From the NCBI GenBank assembly GCA_017617615.1, contig JAFZVV010000020.1:1-30084 (forward strand): a stretch of DNA of 30,084 bases, given 5' to 3'. Source of the DNA: Prevotella sp. (GTDB taxonomy: Bacteria > Bacteroidota > Bacteroidia > Bacteroidales > Bacteroidaceae). The position numbers and the translations under genes were made by a program. The first letter of the stretch is position 1, and every line of letters begins with the position of its first letter. The notes beneath the pieces were generated by a model that worked only from the letters and a program-made list of their open reading frames with translations, did no database searches and was not told the DNA's origin. Positions 16,974 through 25,242 of this stretch are shown here, piece after piece.

Positions 16974-18065
16974 ATGCAGAATATTCTATCCAACGACATC
17001 AACTACACGCTTGGCAAACTATCGGAAAATGAGCGCACTCGGTTGAAAGACTCTACCGTGCTCATCACCGGATGTGCCGGCTTCCTAGGCTATTATTTCA
17101 TGCACTTCTTCGACCAGACCGCCGACGACCTGGGTATCCGGAAAATCATCGGTCTCGACAATTTCATGCTCGGTTATCCCGAATGGGTCAAGAAACTGGA
17201 GCGAAATCCGAAGTTCAGCATCCAGAAGTTCGATATCATCTGCGACAAAATCGCTGATGTGGAATATGCAGAAGAGGCCGACTACATCATACACATGGCA
17301 TCGATAGCTTCGCCGATGTTCTACCGCAAATACCCCATCGAGACGCTCGACGCAAACATCTGGGGATTGCGCTCACTGCTCGACTTCTATTGCCAGAAAC
17401 CCATCCGCGGGTTCCTTTTCTTCTCGTCGAGTGAACTTTACGGCGACCCCGACCCCGATCATGTGCCTACATCCGAAGACTACAACGGCAACGTGTGTGC
17501 CACAGGGCCACGCGCCTGCTACGATGAGTCGAAACGCTTCGGCGAGACCATGTGCATGCTCTTCGCGCAGAAGTTCGACATGCCCATCGGTGTGGCACGG
17601 CCGTTCAATAACTACGGTCCCGGGATGCGTATCGGCGACAAACGGGTGCCTGCCGACTTTGCACTCGCCATCATGCAGGACAAGGATATCGAGATTCTCT
17701 CCGACGGGTCGCCCACACGCACCTTCTGCTATATCGCCGACTCCATCTGCGGCTACCTCAAGATTCTGCTCCATGGTAAGTATGGCTATTATAATATCGG
17801 CATCGAAAAACCCGAGATTTCCATCGCTCAGTTGGCGGAAATCTATGCCAAGGCAGGAAAGGAGATTTTCGGATATACCGGCAAGGTGAAATTCGCAGTA
17901 TCCGACGACAAGGAATATCTTACCAACAACCCACAGCGGCGGTGCCCGAACATCGAAAAGGCACGGCGCGAACTGGGTTACGCCCCATCCATTTACGTGG
18001 AAGAGGGCGTGGCACGGTTCTTGCAGTATCTGAAAGAGAGCGAGGAGGGCGAATATAAATGGTAA
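16974..18065 (+). CDS. Extended SDR, UDP-glucuronate decarboxylase (UXS)-like
   Basis: A 363-residue NAD-dependent sugar-nucleotide enzyme. The Rossmann motif is GCAGFLG (33-39), with D62 in LDNF probably holding the NAD ribose. The catalytic set is SSSELYG (S151-E154) and Y183xxxK187 in CYDESKR. Segments ASIASPMFYRKYPIETLDAN, RPFNNYGPGM and TRTFCYI closely follow UDP-xylose synthases (compare their ACPASP, CYDEGKR and RIFNTYGPRM), including the active-site Glu. The likely reaction is oxidation and decarboxylation of UDP-glucuronate, made by the next gene's product, to UDP-4-keto-pentose or UDP-xylose. A different 4,6-dehydratase or epimerase role is possible. Its last seven bases overlap the UDP-glucose dehydrogenase start. 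Confidence 0.85.
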   Translation: MQNILSNDINYTLGKLSENERTRLKDSTVLITGCAGFLGYYFMHFFDQTADDLGIRKIIGLDNFMLGYPEWVKKLERNPKFSIQKFDIICDKIADVEYAEEADYIIHMASIASPMFYRKYPIETLDANIWGLRSLLDFYCQKPIRGFLFFSSSELYGDPDPDHVPTSEDYNGNVCATGPRACYDESKRFGETMCMLFAQKFDMPIGVARPFNNYGPGMRIGDKRVPADFALAIMQDKDIEILSDGSPTRTFCYIADSICGYLKILLHGKYGYYNIGIEKPEISIAQLAEIYAKAGKEIFGYTGKVKFAVSDDKEYLTNNPQRRCPNIEKARRELGYAPSIYVEEGVARFLQYLKESEEGEYKW

Positions 18066-19315
18066 TAACAGTTTTCGGACTCGGATTCGTAGGCCTTACC
18101 ACTTCGCTGGGATTCGCGGAATATGGCCACAAGGTTTATGGTGTGGAAATCAACCCGTCGCGCCTCAGTGATATTCAGGACGGGAAGTTGCCTTTCCTTG
18201 AGCCGGGCCTCGACGATGCGCTTGTGAGGCATCTCGGCAATAGGTTCTTCCCTATCGCTGCCGACCAGTTGCGACAGGCAGTCGACGAGAGCGACTGCAT
18301 CTACTATTGCGTGGGCACACCCTATGGGAAAGACGGGCAGGCCGACCTCACCTATCTCTTTGCTGCCATCGACCAGACGCTTGAGGCACGCAACAAGAAC
18401 CGCTATCAGGTAATGGTGGTAAAGTCTACCATCCCGCCGTCCACCACATCGCAGAAAATCATCCCGCATCTGCAGGCCAAGGGCGTGAAGGTGGGCGAGG
18501 ATGTAGGGGTGGCCAACAACCCCGAGTTTCTCAGGGAAGGCCACTGCTGGGATGATTTCATGAATGCCGACCGCATCGTCCTTGGCGTGAGCGACGACCG
18601 CTCTGCCGACGTGCTGCGACAGGTATATGCCACGGTGAAGGAACCGGTGCTGTGCGTCTCGCTCAATACGGGTGAGTTCATCAAGTACCTGTCCAACACG
18701 TTATTGGCCACCCTCATCAGTTACAGCAATGAGATGAGCATCGTGGCCGACACCATCGGTGGCATCGACACAGCCGAGGCTTTCCGCATCCTACACATGG
18801 ACAAGCGGTGGGGTGGGGCAACCATGGCATCGTATGTCTATCCTGGCTGTGGTTATGGGGGCTACTGTCTGCCGAAAGACACCAACGCGCTGTATGCCGT
18901 GACACGCACGGCAGGCTTCGATGCACAGATACTGCATCATGTCATCGATACCAACGACCACATGCCGTCGTTCATTGCACAGAAAATCATCCGTGCCATA
19001 GGCGATGACAAACAGCAGCGCATCGGCATCCTGGGACTCTCGTTCAAACCGGGCAGTGACGACGTGCGCGACACGCCAAGTGCCAAAATCATACAGGCAT
19101 TGCTCGATGCCGGCTACAGCAACATCTGCGGCTACGACCCCGTGGCCATCGCAGAGTTCAGCCGGCATTATGCGCTGCCCATCGAGTATGTGCCTTCCTA
19201 TGCCGATATCCTCGGCCAGTCGCAGGCACTGGTCATTACCACGGCATGGCCGGAATTCGCCGACGTGCGCCAGCGCACCGACAAGCCCGTGGTAGACTGT
19301 AGGTATATGTTGTAG
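18059..19315 (+). CDS. UDP-glucose 6-dehydrogenase family
   Basis: A 418-residue nucleotide-sugar dehydrogenase that oxidises UDP-glucose to UDP-glucuronate using two NAD+. The N-terminal NAD motif is GLGFVG (7-12). NNPEFLREG (153-161) carries the catalytic Glu, EFIKYLSNT (206-214) the Lys and Asn, and PGCGYGGYCLPKD (262-274) the nucleophile C270. LSFKPGSDDVRDTPS starts the UDP-binding C-terminal domain. The normal sequence before the cysteine is GFGGSC; here Tyr replaces Ser, a mild variant also seen in the WecC/WbpO-like branch. The gene overlaps the UXS-like SDR by seven bases, a strong sign that product and substrate are channelled between them. dnaG follows after 8 bases. Confidence 0.92.
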   Translation: MVITVFGLGFVGLTTSLGFAEYGHKVYGVEINPSRLSDIQDGKLPFLEPGLDDALVRHLGNRFFPIAADQLRQAVDESDCIYYCVGTPYGKDGQADLTYLFAAIDQTLEARNKNRYQVMVVKSTIPPSTTSQKIIPHLQAKGVKVGEDVGVANNPEFLREGHCWDDFMNADRIVLGVSDDRSADVLRQVYATVKEPVLCVSLNTGEFIKYLSNTLLATLISYSNEMSIVADTIGGIDTAEAFRILHMDKRWGGATMASYVYPGCGYGGYCLPKDTNALYAVTRTAGFDAQILHHVIDTNDHMPSFIAQKIIRAIGDDKQQRIGILGLSFKPGSDDVRDTPSAKIIQALLDAGYSNICGYDPVAIAEFSRHYALPIEYVPSYADILGQSQALVITTAWPEFADVRQRTDKPVVDCRYML

Positions 19316-19323
19316 ACTAAAAA

Positions 19324-21285
19324 ATGATAGACCGACCGACGATAGACCGTATCATGGATGCCACCAACATCGTGGATGTGGTATCGGAGTTTGTGTCGCT
19401 GCGCAAGAGCGGCACAAGCTATAAGGGACTGTGCCCCTTCCATGACGACCGCACCCCCTCGTTCTCGGTCTCACCGTCGCGCGGTGTCTACAAATGTTTC
19501 TCGTGCGGGAAGGCGGGTAATGCCGTCAACTTCATCATGGAGCACGAGCAGATGACCTATCCTGATGCCCTGAAGTGGTTGGCGAGGAAATACGGTATCG
19601 AGGTAAAGGAGCGTGAGCTCTCCGACGAGGAGCGTGAACAGGAGAACGAGCGCGAGAGCATCTTCATCGTCAACGAATGGGCTGCCACATACTTCCACGA
19701 CGTGCTTTTCGACGACCCCGACGGACAAGCCATAGGCATGGCCTATTTCAGGTCAAGGGGTTTCCGCGACGACATCATACGCAAGTTCCGTCTTGGCTAT
19801 GCGCCTGCGAAGCGCGACGTGATGCTCGGCGTGGCAAGGAAGAAAGGCTATAAAGACACTTTCCTCGTGAAGAGCGGTCTCTGCGGCCAGCGCGAGAACG
19901 GCACCCTCTACGAGCGGTTTAGCGGACGCGTGATGTTTCCGTGGATAGGCGTGAGTGGCAAGGTGACTGCTTTCGGAGGGCGTCTTCTCGACTCACGCAC
20001 CAAGGGCGTGAACCAGAAGTATGTCAACTCGCCCGACTCTTCGGTCTATCACAAAGACCATGAACTTTATGGCATCTACCAAGCCAAGAAGGCCATTTCC
20101 AGGGAAGACTGTGTGTATATGGTGGAAGGCTATACCGACGTGATAGCCATGCACCAGTGCGGTATAGAAAACGTGGTAGCCAATTCGGGCACCGCCCTCA
20201 GCACCTACCAGATAAAACTCCTGAGGCGGTTCACCTCAAACATCGTGCTTCTCTACGATGGTGATGAGGCGGGCATCCATGCCGCCATGCGGGGCACCGA
20301 TATGCTCCTGGCAGAAGGGATGAACATCAAGGTGCTCCTCTTGCCCGACGGCGATGACCCCGACAGTTTCGCGCGCAAGCACACCGCCACGGAGTTCAGG
20401 GAGTATGTGACATCGCACCAGACTGACTTCATGGAGTTCAAGACCAACGTGCTCCTTCGGGGGGTCACCGACCCCATAGAGCGGTCGAAGGCCATTACCA
20501 GCATCGTGAAGAGCATCTCGGTCATTACCGACCAGATAGTGCGGGCTACCTATGTGAAGGAATGCGCGCAGCGCATCGGCATCGCCGAGCAGACGCTCAT
20601 CAACGAGATGAACAAGCTCATCCGCAGCGAGCGCGAGCAGAAGGCAAGGCAGGACGAGCGCGAGGCCAACCGCCTGCTGTCGCAGAACACAGACGCTCCC
20701 CCGGCAACAGTACAGACGGCAACTCCCATCGGCACTTCACGTCACAATCAGCAGACGGCGAAGTTGGAGCGGCTCATTATACAACTGGTGGTGAAGCATG
20801 GGGCCGACATTATCCTGCACGACGTGGAGAACGAGGATGGCACCACCTCCGACCTCACTGTGGCAGAATTCATCTACTACGACCTGCACGACGACGGACT
20901 GGTCTTCAACGACCCGGTATGCAACACCATCCTCGAGGAAGCGGTGTCAAGGATACAGGCAGGCAACACCCAGATGGCTGATTATTTCATGCATCACCAC
21001 GACCTGAGTGTCTGCTCTCTCGCCACTGCCCTGGGCACCGATGACTATCCGCTCACCGAGAGCCTGAGGATGAAAGAAGACGAGGAGTTCCTGAAAAACC
21101 AGGCCATCCGCCTGCTCCTGGAGTACAGGATGGTCATCGTGAGGACGCAACTCGAAGAATACAAACGACAACTGGCCGTGTCGGTCGATGACGAGGAGAA
21201 GACCCGTATCCTCGCCGACATCACTTCGCTCACGGCCATGCGGACGGAAATAGCAAAACGATTAGGCAACAGCATAATTATCTGA
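19324..21285 (+). CDS. dnaG: DNA primase
   Basis: A 653-residue replication primase that makes RNA primers with the DnaB helicase. The N-terminal CHC2 zinc ribbon has C37, H40, C58 and C61 (CPFH and CFSCG). The catalytic core includes RVMFPW and the TOPRIM metal residues E268 in MVEGYTD, D312 and D314 in YDGDEAG, and D342 and D344 in PDGDDPDSF. The C-terminal region (about 470-653) is the helicase-interacting part and is less conserved. Length is typical for Bacteroidales. It sits directly behind the UDP-glucose dehydrogenase gene and one base before the TPR-like gene, so it is apparently transcribed with glycan genes rather than in the usual rpsU-dnaG-rpoD setting. Confidence 0.97.
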   Translation: MIDRPTIDRIMDATNIVDVVSEFVSLRKSGTSYKGLCPFHDDRTPSFSVSPSRGVYKCFSCGKAGNAVNFIMEHEQMTYPDALKWLARKYGIEVKERELSDEEREQENERESIFIVNEWAATYFHDVLFDDPDGQAIGMAYFRSRGFRDDIIRKFRLGYAPAKRDVMLGVARKKGYKDTFLVKSGLCGQRENGTLYERFSGRVMFPWIGVSGKVTAFGGRLLDSRTKGVNQKYVNSPDSSVYHKDHELYGIYQAKKAISREDCVYMVEGYTDVIAMHQCGIENVVANSGTALSTYQIKLLRRFTSNIVLLYDGDEAGIHAAMRGTDMLLAEGMNIKVLLLPDGDDPDSFARKHTATEFREYVTSHQTDFMEFKTNVLLRGVTDPIERSKAITSIVKSISVITDQIVRATYVKECAQRIGIAEQTLINEMNKLIRSEREQKARQDEREANRLLSQNTDAPPATVQTATPIGTSRHNQQTAKLERLIIQLVVKHGADIILHDVENEDGTTSDLTVAEFIYYDLHDDGLVFNDPVCNTILEEAVSRIQAGNTQMADYFMHHHDLSVCSLATALGTDDYPLTESLRMKEDEEFLKNQAIRLLLEYRMVIVRTQLEEYKRQLAVSVDDEEKTRILADITSLTAMRTEIAKRLGNSIII

Positions 21286-21286
21286 A

Positions 21287-23005
21287 ATGACCCATACACA
21301 ACTGCTCATCATCATATTGATACTCGCCATCATGCTGCTCGTCATCAGCGTGAGGGAGAGCGGATACAAATTCTGGCGCAAGAAAAAGTCGGTGTCGGTG
21401 TCAGACAACATCCGCATGGAGCGGATGGTGAAACTGGCCGACGACGCTCTCCGGAAACTCAACTGCGATGTGACATGGAGTGAGGAGGATGCCGACAAGG
21501 TGGCAGCATATGACTATCAGAACGGGCACTTCAGGCTACGCTTGTCGCCAGGCTCGCTTTATGCGCATCTGGGTTATTACTTCTGCTATACCACGGCGGT
21601 AGACAATATCCATGTCGTGCGCACCATCTGCAACCAGTGCAACCTCAATTCTGATATCGAGAAAGTGGTGTATTCCGTCAACGAGAAGAAAAACGAGGTC
21701 GACGTGCATGTGGTGTCGTCGGTACTCATCCATTCCGACGATGCCAAAGACGTGCTGGTCAATGCCATGGGTGGCGCATTCAGTTGGCAGAACGCCTTTG
21801 GCCGACGGTTCCGCGAGATGGAAGAAGAAGAGAAAAAAGACAAAGACCTGGAAATCAACAGCGCCAACTACAACCGTGAATTGTTTTTGTTGAGCCGGCA
21901 GGAGTTGCGTGAGCAGGGCGACACGCCGATGGACATTCGTCCCGACAGGGTGATGCATCTCGATATGTTGCTCGACAAGATAATGGGCATCACCGACATT
22001 GTGGCCCGATACCTCGTGGTGCAGGCGAAGGAACGGCAGGAGTTCGGCGGGCACGACAGCATCATGGCGCTCGACCTGAAAGAGGTGTTGCGGCTCGGCG
22101 ACTATGCCCTGTTCGACACCACTGTCATGACACTTGCCTTCGACGACCCACGCTATCCCGGGAAGGAACGGGTGTTGACCATCACCGTCACTCCGCAGGG
22201 AGACGACGGTATGGCATCGTATTACCGTTTCACTCTCTGCCTCGTGCCGTTGCCACCGACTCCCGAAACACCGTTCCGCAAGCTCAACGAACTTCAGGCC
22301 AACTCGGTGCTCATGGCATACGACAGGGCTACGGAACAGCAACTCATCGATGAGAGCAACTATATGTGGAAGGAGGCGATGGAGAAACTGAAGGCCGGTG
22401 ATGTCGACAATCTCACCGATGAACAGAAACTCATCTGTGAGTGTAGCATCGCCAATGTGGCTCAGCAGATGTATATCGGAAAGAAATTCTTCCTCGCAGG
22501 ACGGTTCTATGAGGCGCTGCCAAGGCTTGAACTGGCATACCATGACATGAAATCCCAGTTCGATAAACTCAAGAGCGGACAGCGTGATGCTTTCTTCGAG
22601 GTGTGTTACCTCATCGGCTTCATCTATGTCGAACTGAAGCAATACGACCGTGCCATGACCTATCTCGACATGGTGGCCAATCTCCACCGCATCACCTATA
22701 CCGAGGAGATGATCAACTGCATGGTCAATGCCGGTGATTTCAGAAGCCTCAACTATATCGAACAGCTCATCACCACCCTCGAGGCGGGTGATCCCAACGA
22801 CGAAGAGGCGCTTCCCGAGCCGCATATCCAGAGATTCCTTGCCTTCCTCAAACGTAGGAAAGTGTTTGTGCTCGTAGAGAAAGGGGAGTACGAGAAGGCC
22901 AAGACCATGCTCAATGCCATGCTCGACGACCCTGAGAATGCCGACTATGCCATCAACGAACTCGCCTTCATTCAGAAAATGGAGAAAAATACCGGGCAAT
23001 CATGA
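21287..23005 (+). CDS. Membrane-anchored TPR-like protein of unknown function
   Basis: A 572-residue protein that starts one base after the dnaG stop. Residues about 5-21 form a single transmembrane helix (LLIIILILAIMLLVISV), with the arginine/lysine-rich RESGYKFWRKKK just after it, which puts the bulk of the protein in the cytoplasm. The middle part (about 60-330) is mixed alpha/beta. Residues about 410-560 look like three to four TPR-type helical repeats (FYEALPRLELAYHDM, YDRAMTYLDMVANLH, YEKAKTMLNAMLDDP). No enzyme motif is visible. The C-terminus overlaps the cls start by four bases. It may serve as a scaffold at the inner membrane; nothing more specific can be supported. Confidence 0.85.
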   Translation: MTHTQLLIIILILAIMLLVISVRESGYKFWRKKKSVSVSDNIRMERMVKLADDALRKLNCDVTWSEEDADKVAAYDYQNGHFRLRLSPGSLYAHLGYYFCYTTAVDNIHVVRTICNQCNLNSDIEKVVYSVNEKKNEVDVHVVSSVLIHSDDAKDVLVNAMGGAFSWQNAFGRRFREMEEEEKKDKDLEINSANYNRELFLLSRQELREQGDTPMDIRPDRVMHLDMLLDKIMGITDIVARYLVVQAKERQEFGGHDSIMALDLKEVLRLGDYALFDTTVMTLAFDDPRYPGKERVLTITVTPQGDDGMASYYRFTLCLVPLPPTPETPFRKLNELQANSVLMAYDRATEQQLIDESNYMWKEAMEKLKAGDVDNLTDEQKLICECSIANVAQQMYIGKKFFLAGRFYEALPRLELAYHDMKSQFDKLKSGQRDAFFEVCYLIGFIYVELKQYDRAMTYLDMVANLHRITYTEEMINCMVNAGDFRSLNYIEQLITTLEAGDPNDEEALPEPHIQRFLAFLKRRKVFVLVEKGEYEKAKTMLNAMLDDPENADYAINELAFIQKMEKNTGQS

Positions 23006-24429
23006 TTTACCTGCACTGGATAGTCATCTTGGTCTTCTGGCTGTATGTCCTGGCCGTTGCCATCACCGCCGTTATCGTGGTGATGGAGAACCGCCAGCCA
23101 GTGAAGACGATGGCATGGCTGTTGGTGCTCCTCTTCCTGCCCGTCGTGGGCATCGTGCTCTTCATTTTCTTCGGCAAGGATACCAGAAAGGAGAAATACA
23201 TCACCCAGCAGAGTCTCGACCAGCTTTCCAAGAGGTCTTTGTTGGGCTTTGCCGAACAGCGCGACCTTGTTATTCCACCACAATACGAGAAACTGGTTAG
23301 CCAGTTCTCCACACAAAACGTAGCTCTGCCTTTCCAAGGCAATGAGGTGGATGTCTACACCTCGGGATATGAATTGTTCCCCGCCCTGCTCCAAGCCATA
23401 GCCAATGCGAAGCATCACGTGCATTTGCTCACCTTCATCTTTGCCGACGACCCGCTGGGATATCTTGTGAGTGATGCTCTCATCGAGAAAGCCAAGGAGG
23501 GTGTGGAAGTGAGGGTAGTCTATGATGATGTGGGTAACTTCAGCGTGAAGAACGATTTCTTCGAGCGTATGCGCGAGGCGGGAGTCGACGTGCATGCCTT
23601 CATGCCGGTGCGGTTCCCCTCTTTCACCTCTAAAATCAACTACCGCAACCACCGCAAGTTGTGTGTGGTCGACGGGAAGGTGGGGTTCATCGGGGGAATG
23701 AACATCGCCTTGCGGTATGTGAAGGGCACCGACGTGCCTTGGCGCGACACCCATCTGCGGTTCAAGGGCAAGGCCGTGTATGGCATCCAGACGGCATTCC
23801 TGCTCGACTGGTACTTCGTCGACCGCTCAGTGGTTTCGGGAAAGGTGTATTTCCCGGAGTCGGCAGTGGCTCCTAAAAGTGGATGCCTCACCCAGATTGT
23901 CACCAGCAGCCCCACATCGGAATGGCCGGAACTCACACAAGGTTTTGTGAGGATTCTCATGAATGCCCAGCATTATGTGTATATCGAGACACCCTATTTC
24001 ATGCCTACCGAATCCGTGCTCTTCGCGCTATGCACCTGTGCCATCTCGGGCGTCGACGTGAGATTGGTGGTGCCCATGCGGGGCGAGACGAAATGGGTGG
24101 AATGGGCGAGCCGCTCGTTCTATGCCGAGGTACTCAAGGCGGGAGTGAAGATTTTCCTTTACAAAGGAGGATACAATCACTCCAAGGTACTCGTCAGCGA
24201 CGATACGGTGTGCTCGTGTGGGTCGGCAAACGTCGACTTCCGGAGTTTCGAGAACAATTTCGAGGCTAATGCCTTCATCTATGACACAGATACCGTGAAA
24301 CAGATGAAGGAGGTTGTGATGGGCGACCTGGAGCAATGTGAGCCGCTCTTGCTTGAGGATTTCTCCAAGCGTCCTTTCCTCTCACGGCTCACGGAGTCGG
24401 CCGTAAGGCTTTTCTCACCGTTGATGTAA
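23002..24429 (+). CDS. cls: Cardiolipin synthase (PLD family)
   Basis: A 475-residue inner-membrane enzyme that joins two phosphatidylglycerol molecules to make cardiolipin. Two hydrophobic segments cover residues about 4-28 and 37-57. Two HKD motifs form the active site: NHRKLCVVDG (H217, K219, D224) and NHSKVLVSDD (H393, K395, D400), each followed by the usual GG.N or GSANVD.RS segment. Length fits bacterial ClsA-type proteins (about 480). It is the last gene of the rightward run, coupled to the TPR-like gene by an ATGA overlap, and is followed by the second hairpin repeat. Confidence 0.95.
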   Translation: MIYLHWIVILVFWLYVLAVAITAVIVVMENRQPVKTMAWLLVLLFLPVVGIVLFIFFGKDTRKEKYITQQSLDQLSKRSLLGFAEQRDLVIPPQYEKLVSQFSTQNVALPFQGNEVDVYTSGYELFPALLQAIANAKHHVHLLTFIFADDPLGYLVSDALIEKAKEGVEVRVVYDDVGNFSVKNDFFERMREAGVDVHAFMPVRFPSFTSKINYRNHRKLCVVDGKVGFIGGMNIALRYVKGTDVPWRDTHLRFKGKAVYGIQTAFLLDWYFVDRSVVSGKVYFPESAVAPKSGCLTQIVTSSPTSEWPELTQGFVRILMNAQHYVYIETPYFMPTESVLFALCTCAISGVDVRLVVPMRGETKWVEWASRSFYAEVLKAGVKIFLYKGGYNHSKVLVSDDTVCSCGSANVDFRSFENNFEANAFIYDTDTVKQMKEVVMGDLEQCEPLLLEDFSKRPFLSRLTESAVRLFSPLM

Positions 24430-24431
24430 AT

Positions 24432-24698
24432 AGATTTGATTCCGGGCTTCGCCCGATTGAAGATTGATTTCAGCCTTCGGCTGATTGAAAATTGATTCCG
24501 GGCTTCGCCCGATTGAAAATTGAGCTTCGCTCGATTATCGGCTGCGCCTCGGCAATTGAAGCGACTTCATTGCGCTCAGCTTGCACGATAATTGAAGATT
24601 GAGGTGATGATGGGCAAGATGGGCAGAGTGGGCTGTGTCGCAAATCATATGTCCCTTTAACTTCCCTTTAACTTCCCTTCAACTTCCCTTCAACCTTC
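24432..24698 (-). repeat. Intergenic hairpin-bearing repeat, copy 2 (inverted)
   Basis: The reverse complement of this 267-base stretch matches 6276-6495. On the plus strand it shows four clear hairpins with a TTC loop: CGGGC/GCCCG (24443-24455), CAGCC/GGCTG (24471-24483), CGGGC/GCCCG (24499-24511) and GAGC/GCTC (24522-24532), separated by GATTGAAAATTGA-like spacers. Tandem 11-base words (CTTCCCTTYAA) fill 24650-24695. It lies between convergent cls and rsmD, and supplies the last codons and the stop of rsmD. Confidence 0.85.
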
Positions 24699-25238
24699 TA
24701 CCTTCCCTTCATTAAACAGACTAAAATTCACGCTGCCGTAAGCCCTTCGCTCCACGAACTGTGGGAGCGAGGAGAAGTCGTTCTGCTTGCCATGCTCGAG
24801 CACGAAGATGCCTCCCGGAGCCAGCAAACCGCCCTTGAAAATGAGTGACGGTAGGGTGGTAAGCTGTTCGAGGGCATAGGGCGGGTCAGCGAAGATGATG
24901 TCGAACTGGCGGTGGCAGTTTTTCAGAAACCGGAACACGTCGCCACGCACCAGTATGGCATTGGGGTCACCGATGCGTTCCACACACTGACGGATGAATG
25001 CGTGATGGGCACGGTCGAGTTCCACGCTCACCACCTCGTCGCAGCCGCGCGACAACATCTCCAGGGTGATGCTGCCCGTGCCCGAGAAGAGGTCGAGGGC
25101 ATGGGCACCATCGAGGTCAACATAGCTGTTGAGTACGTTGAAGATGTTCTCCTTGGCGAAGTCGGTGGTGGGACGCGCCTTGAACGTGCGGGGCACATCG
25201 AAGCGGCGCCCCTTGTATTTTCCGGTGATGATACGCAT
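24690..25238 (-). CDS. rsmD: 16S rRNA (guanine(966)-N(2))-methyltransferase
   Basis: A 182-residue SAM-dependent enzyme that methylates G966 of 16S rRNA during small-subunit assembly. The N-terminus MRIITGKYKGRR and RPTTDFAKENIFN are diagnostic for RsmD. The SAM motif is LDLFSGTGS (48-56), the acidic end of strand 2 is VELD, and the catalytic motif is DPPY (118-121). Length is normal. The final three codons (VEG then TGA) come from the edge of the intergenic repeat, so the C-terminus may have been altered by the repeat. Start is four bases after the DUF3822 stop, which indicates an operon. Confidence 0.94.
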   Translation of the reverse strand: MRIITGKYKGRRFDVPRTFKARPTTDFAKENIFNVLNSYVDLDGAHALDLFSGTGSITLEMLSRGCDEVVSVELDRAHHAFIRQCVERIGDPNAILVRGDVFRFLKNCHRQFDIIFADPPYALEQLTTLPSLIFKGGLLAPGGIFVLEHGKQNDFSSLPQFVERRAYGSVNFSLFNEGKVEG

Positions 25239-25242
25239 GGTG

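Noticed and set aside
21536..22999. Long open frame (487 codons) antisense to the TPR-like gene
   Set aside because: It mirrors codon bias of the real gene on the other strand; the protein is histidine- and valine-rich without motifs, while the sense frame has coupled starts and stops with its neighbours.
6276..24698. The two inverted copies as ends of a composite transposon
   Set aside because: No transposase or target duplication is seen, the enclosed genes are mostly housekeeping, and the copies carry no coding capacity.
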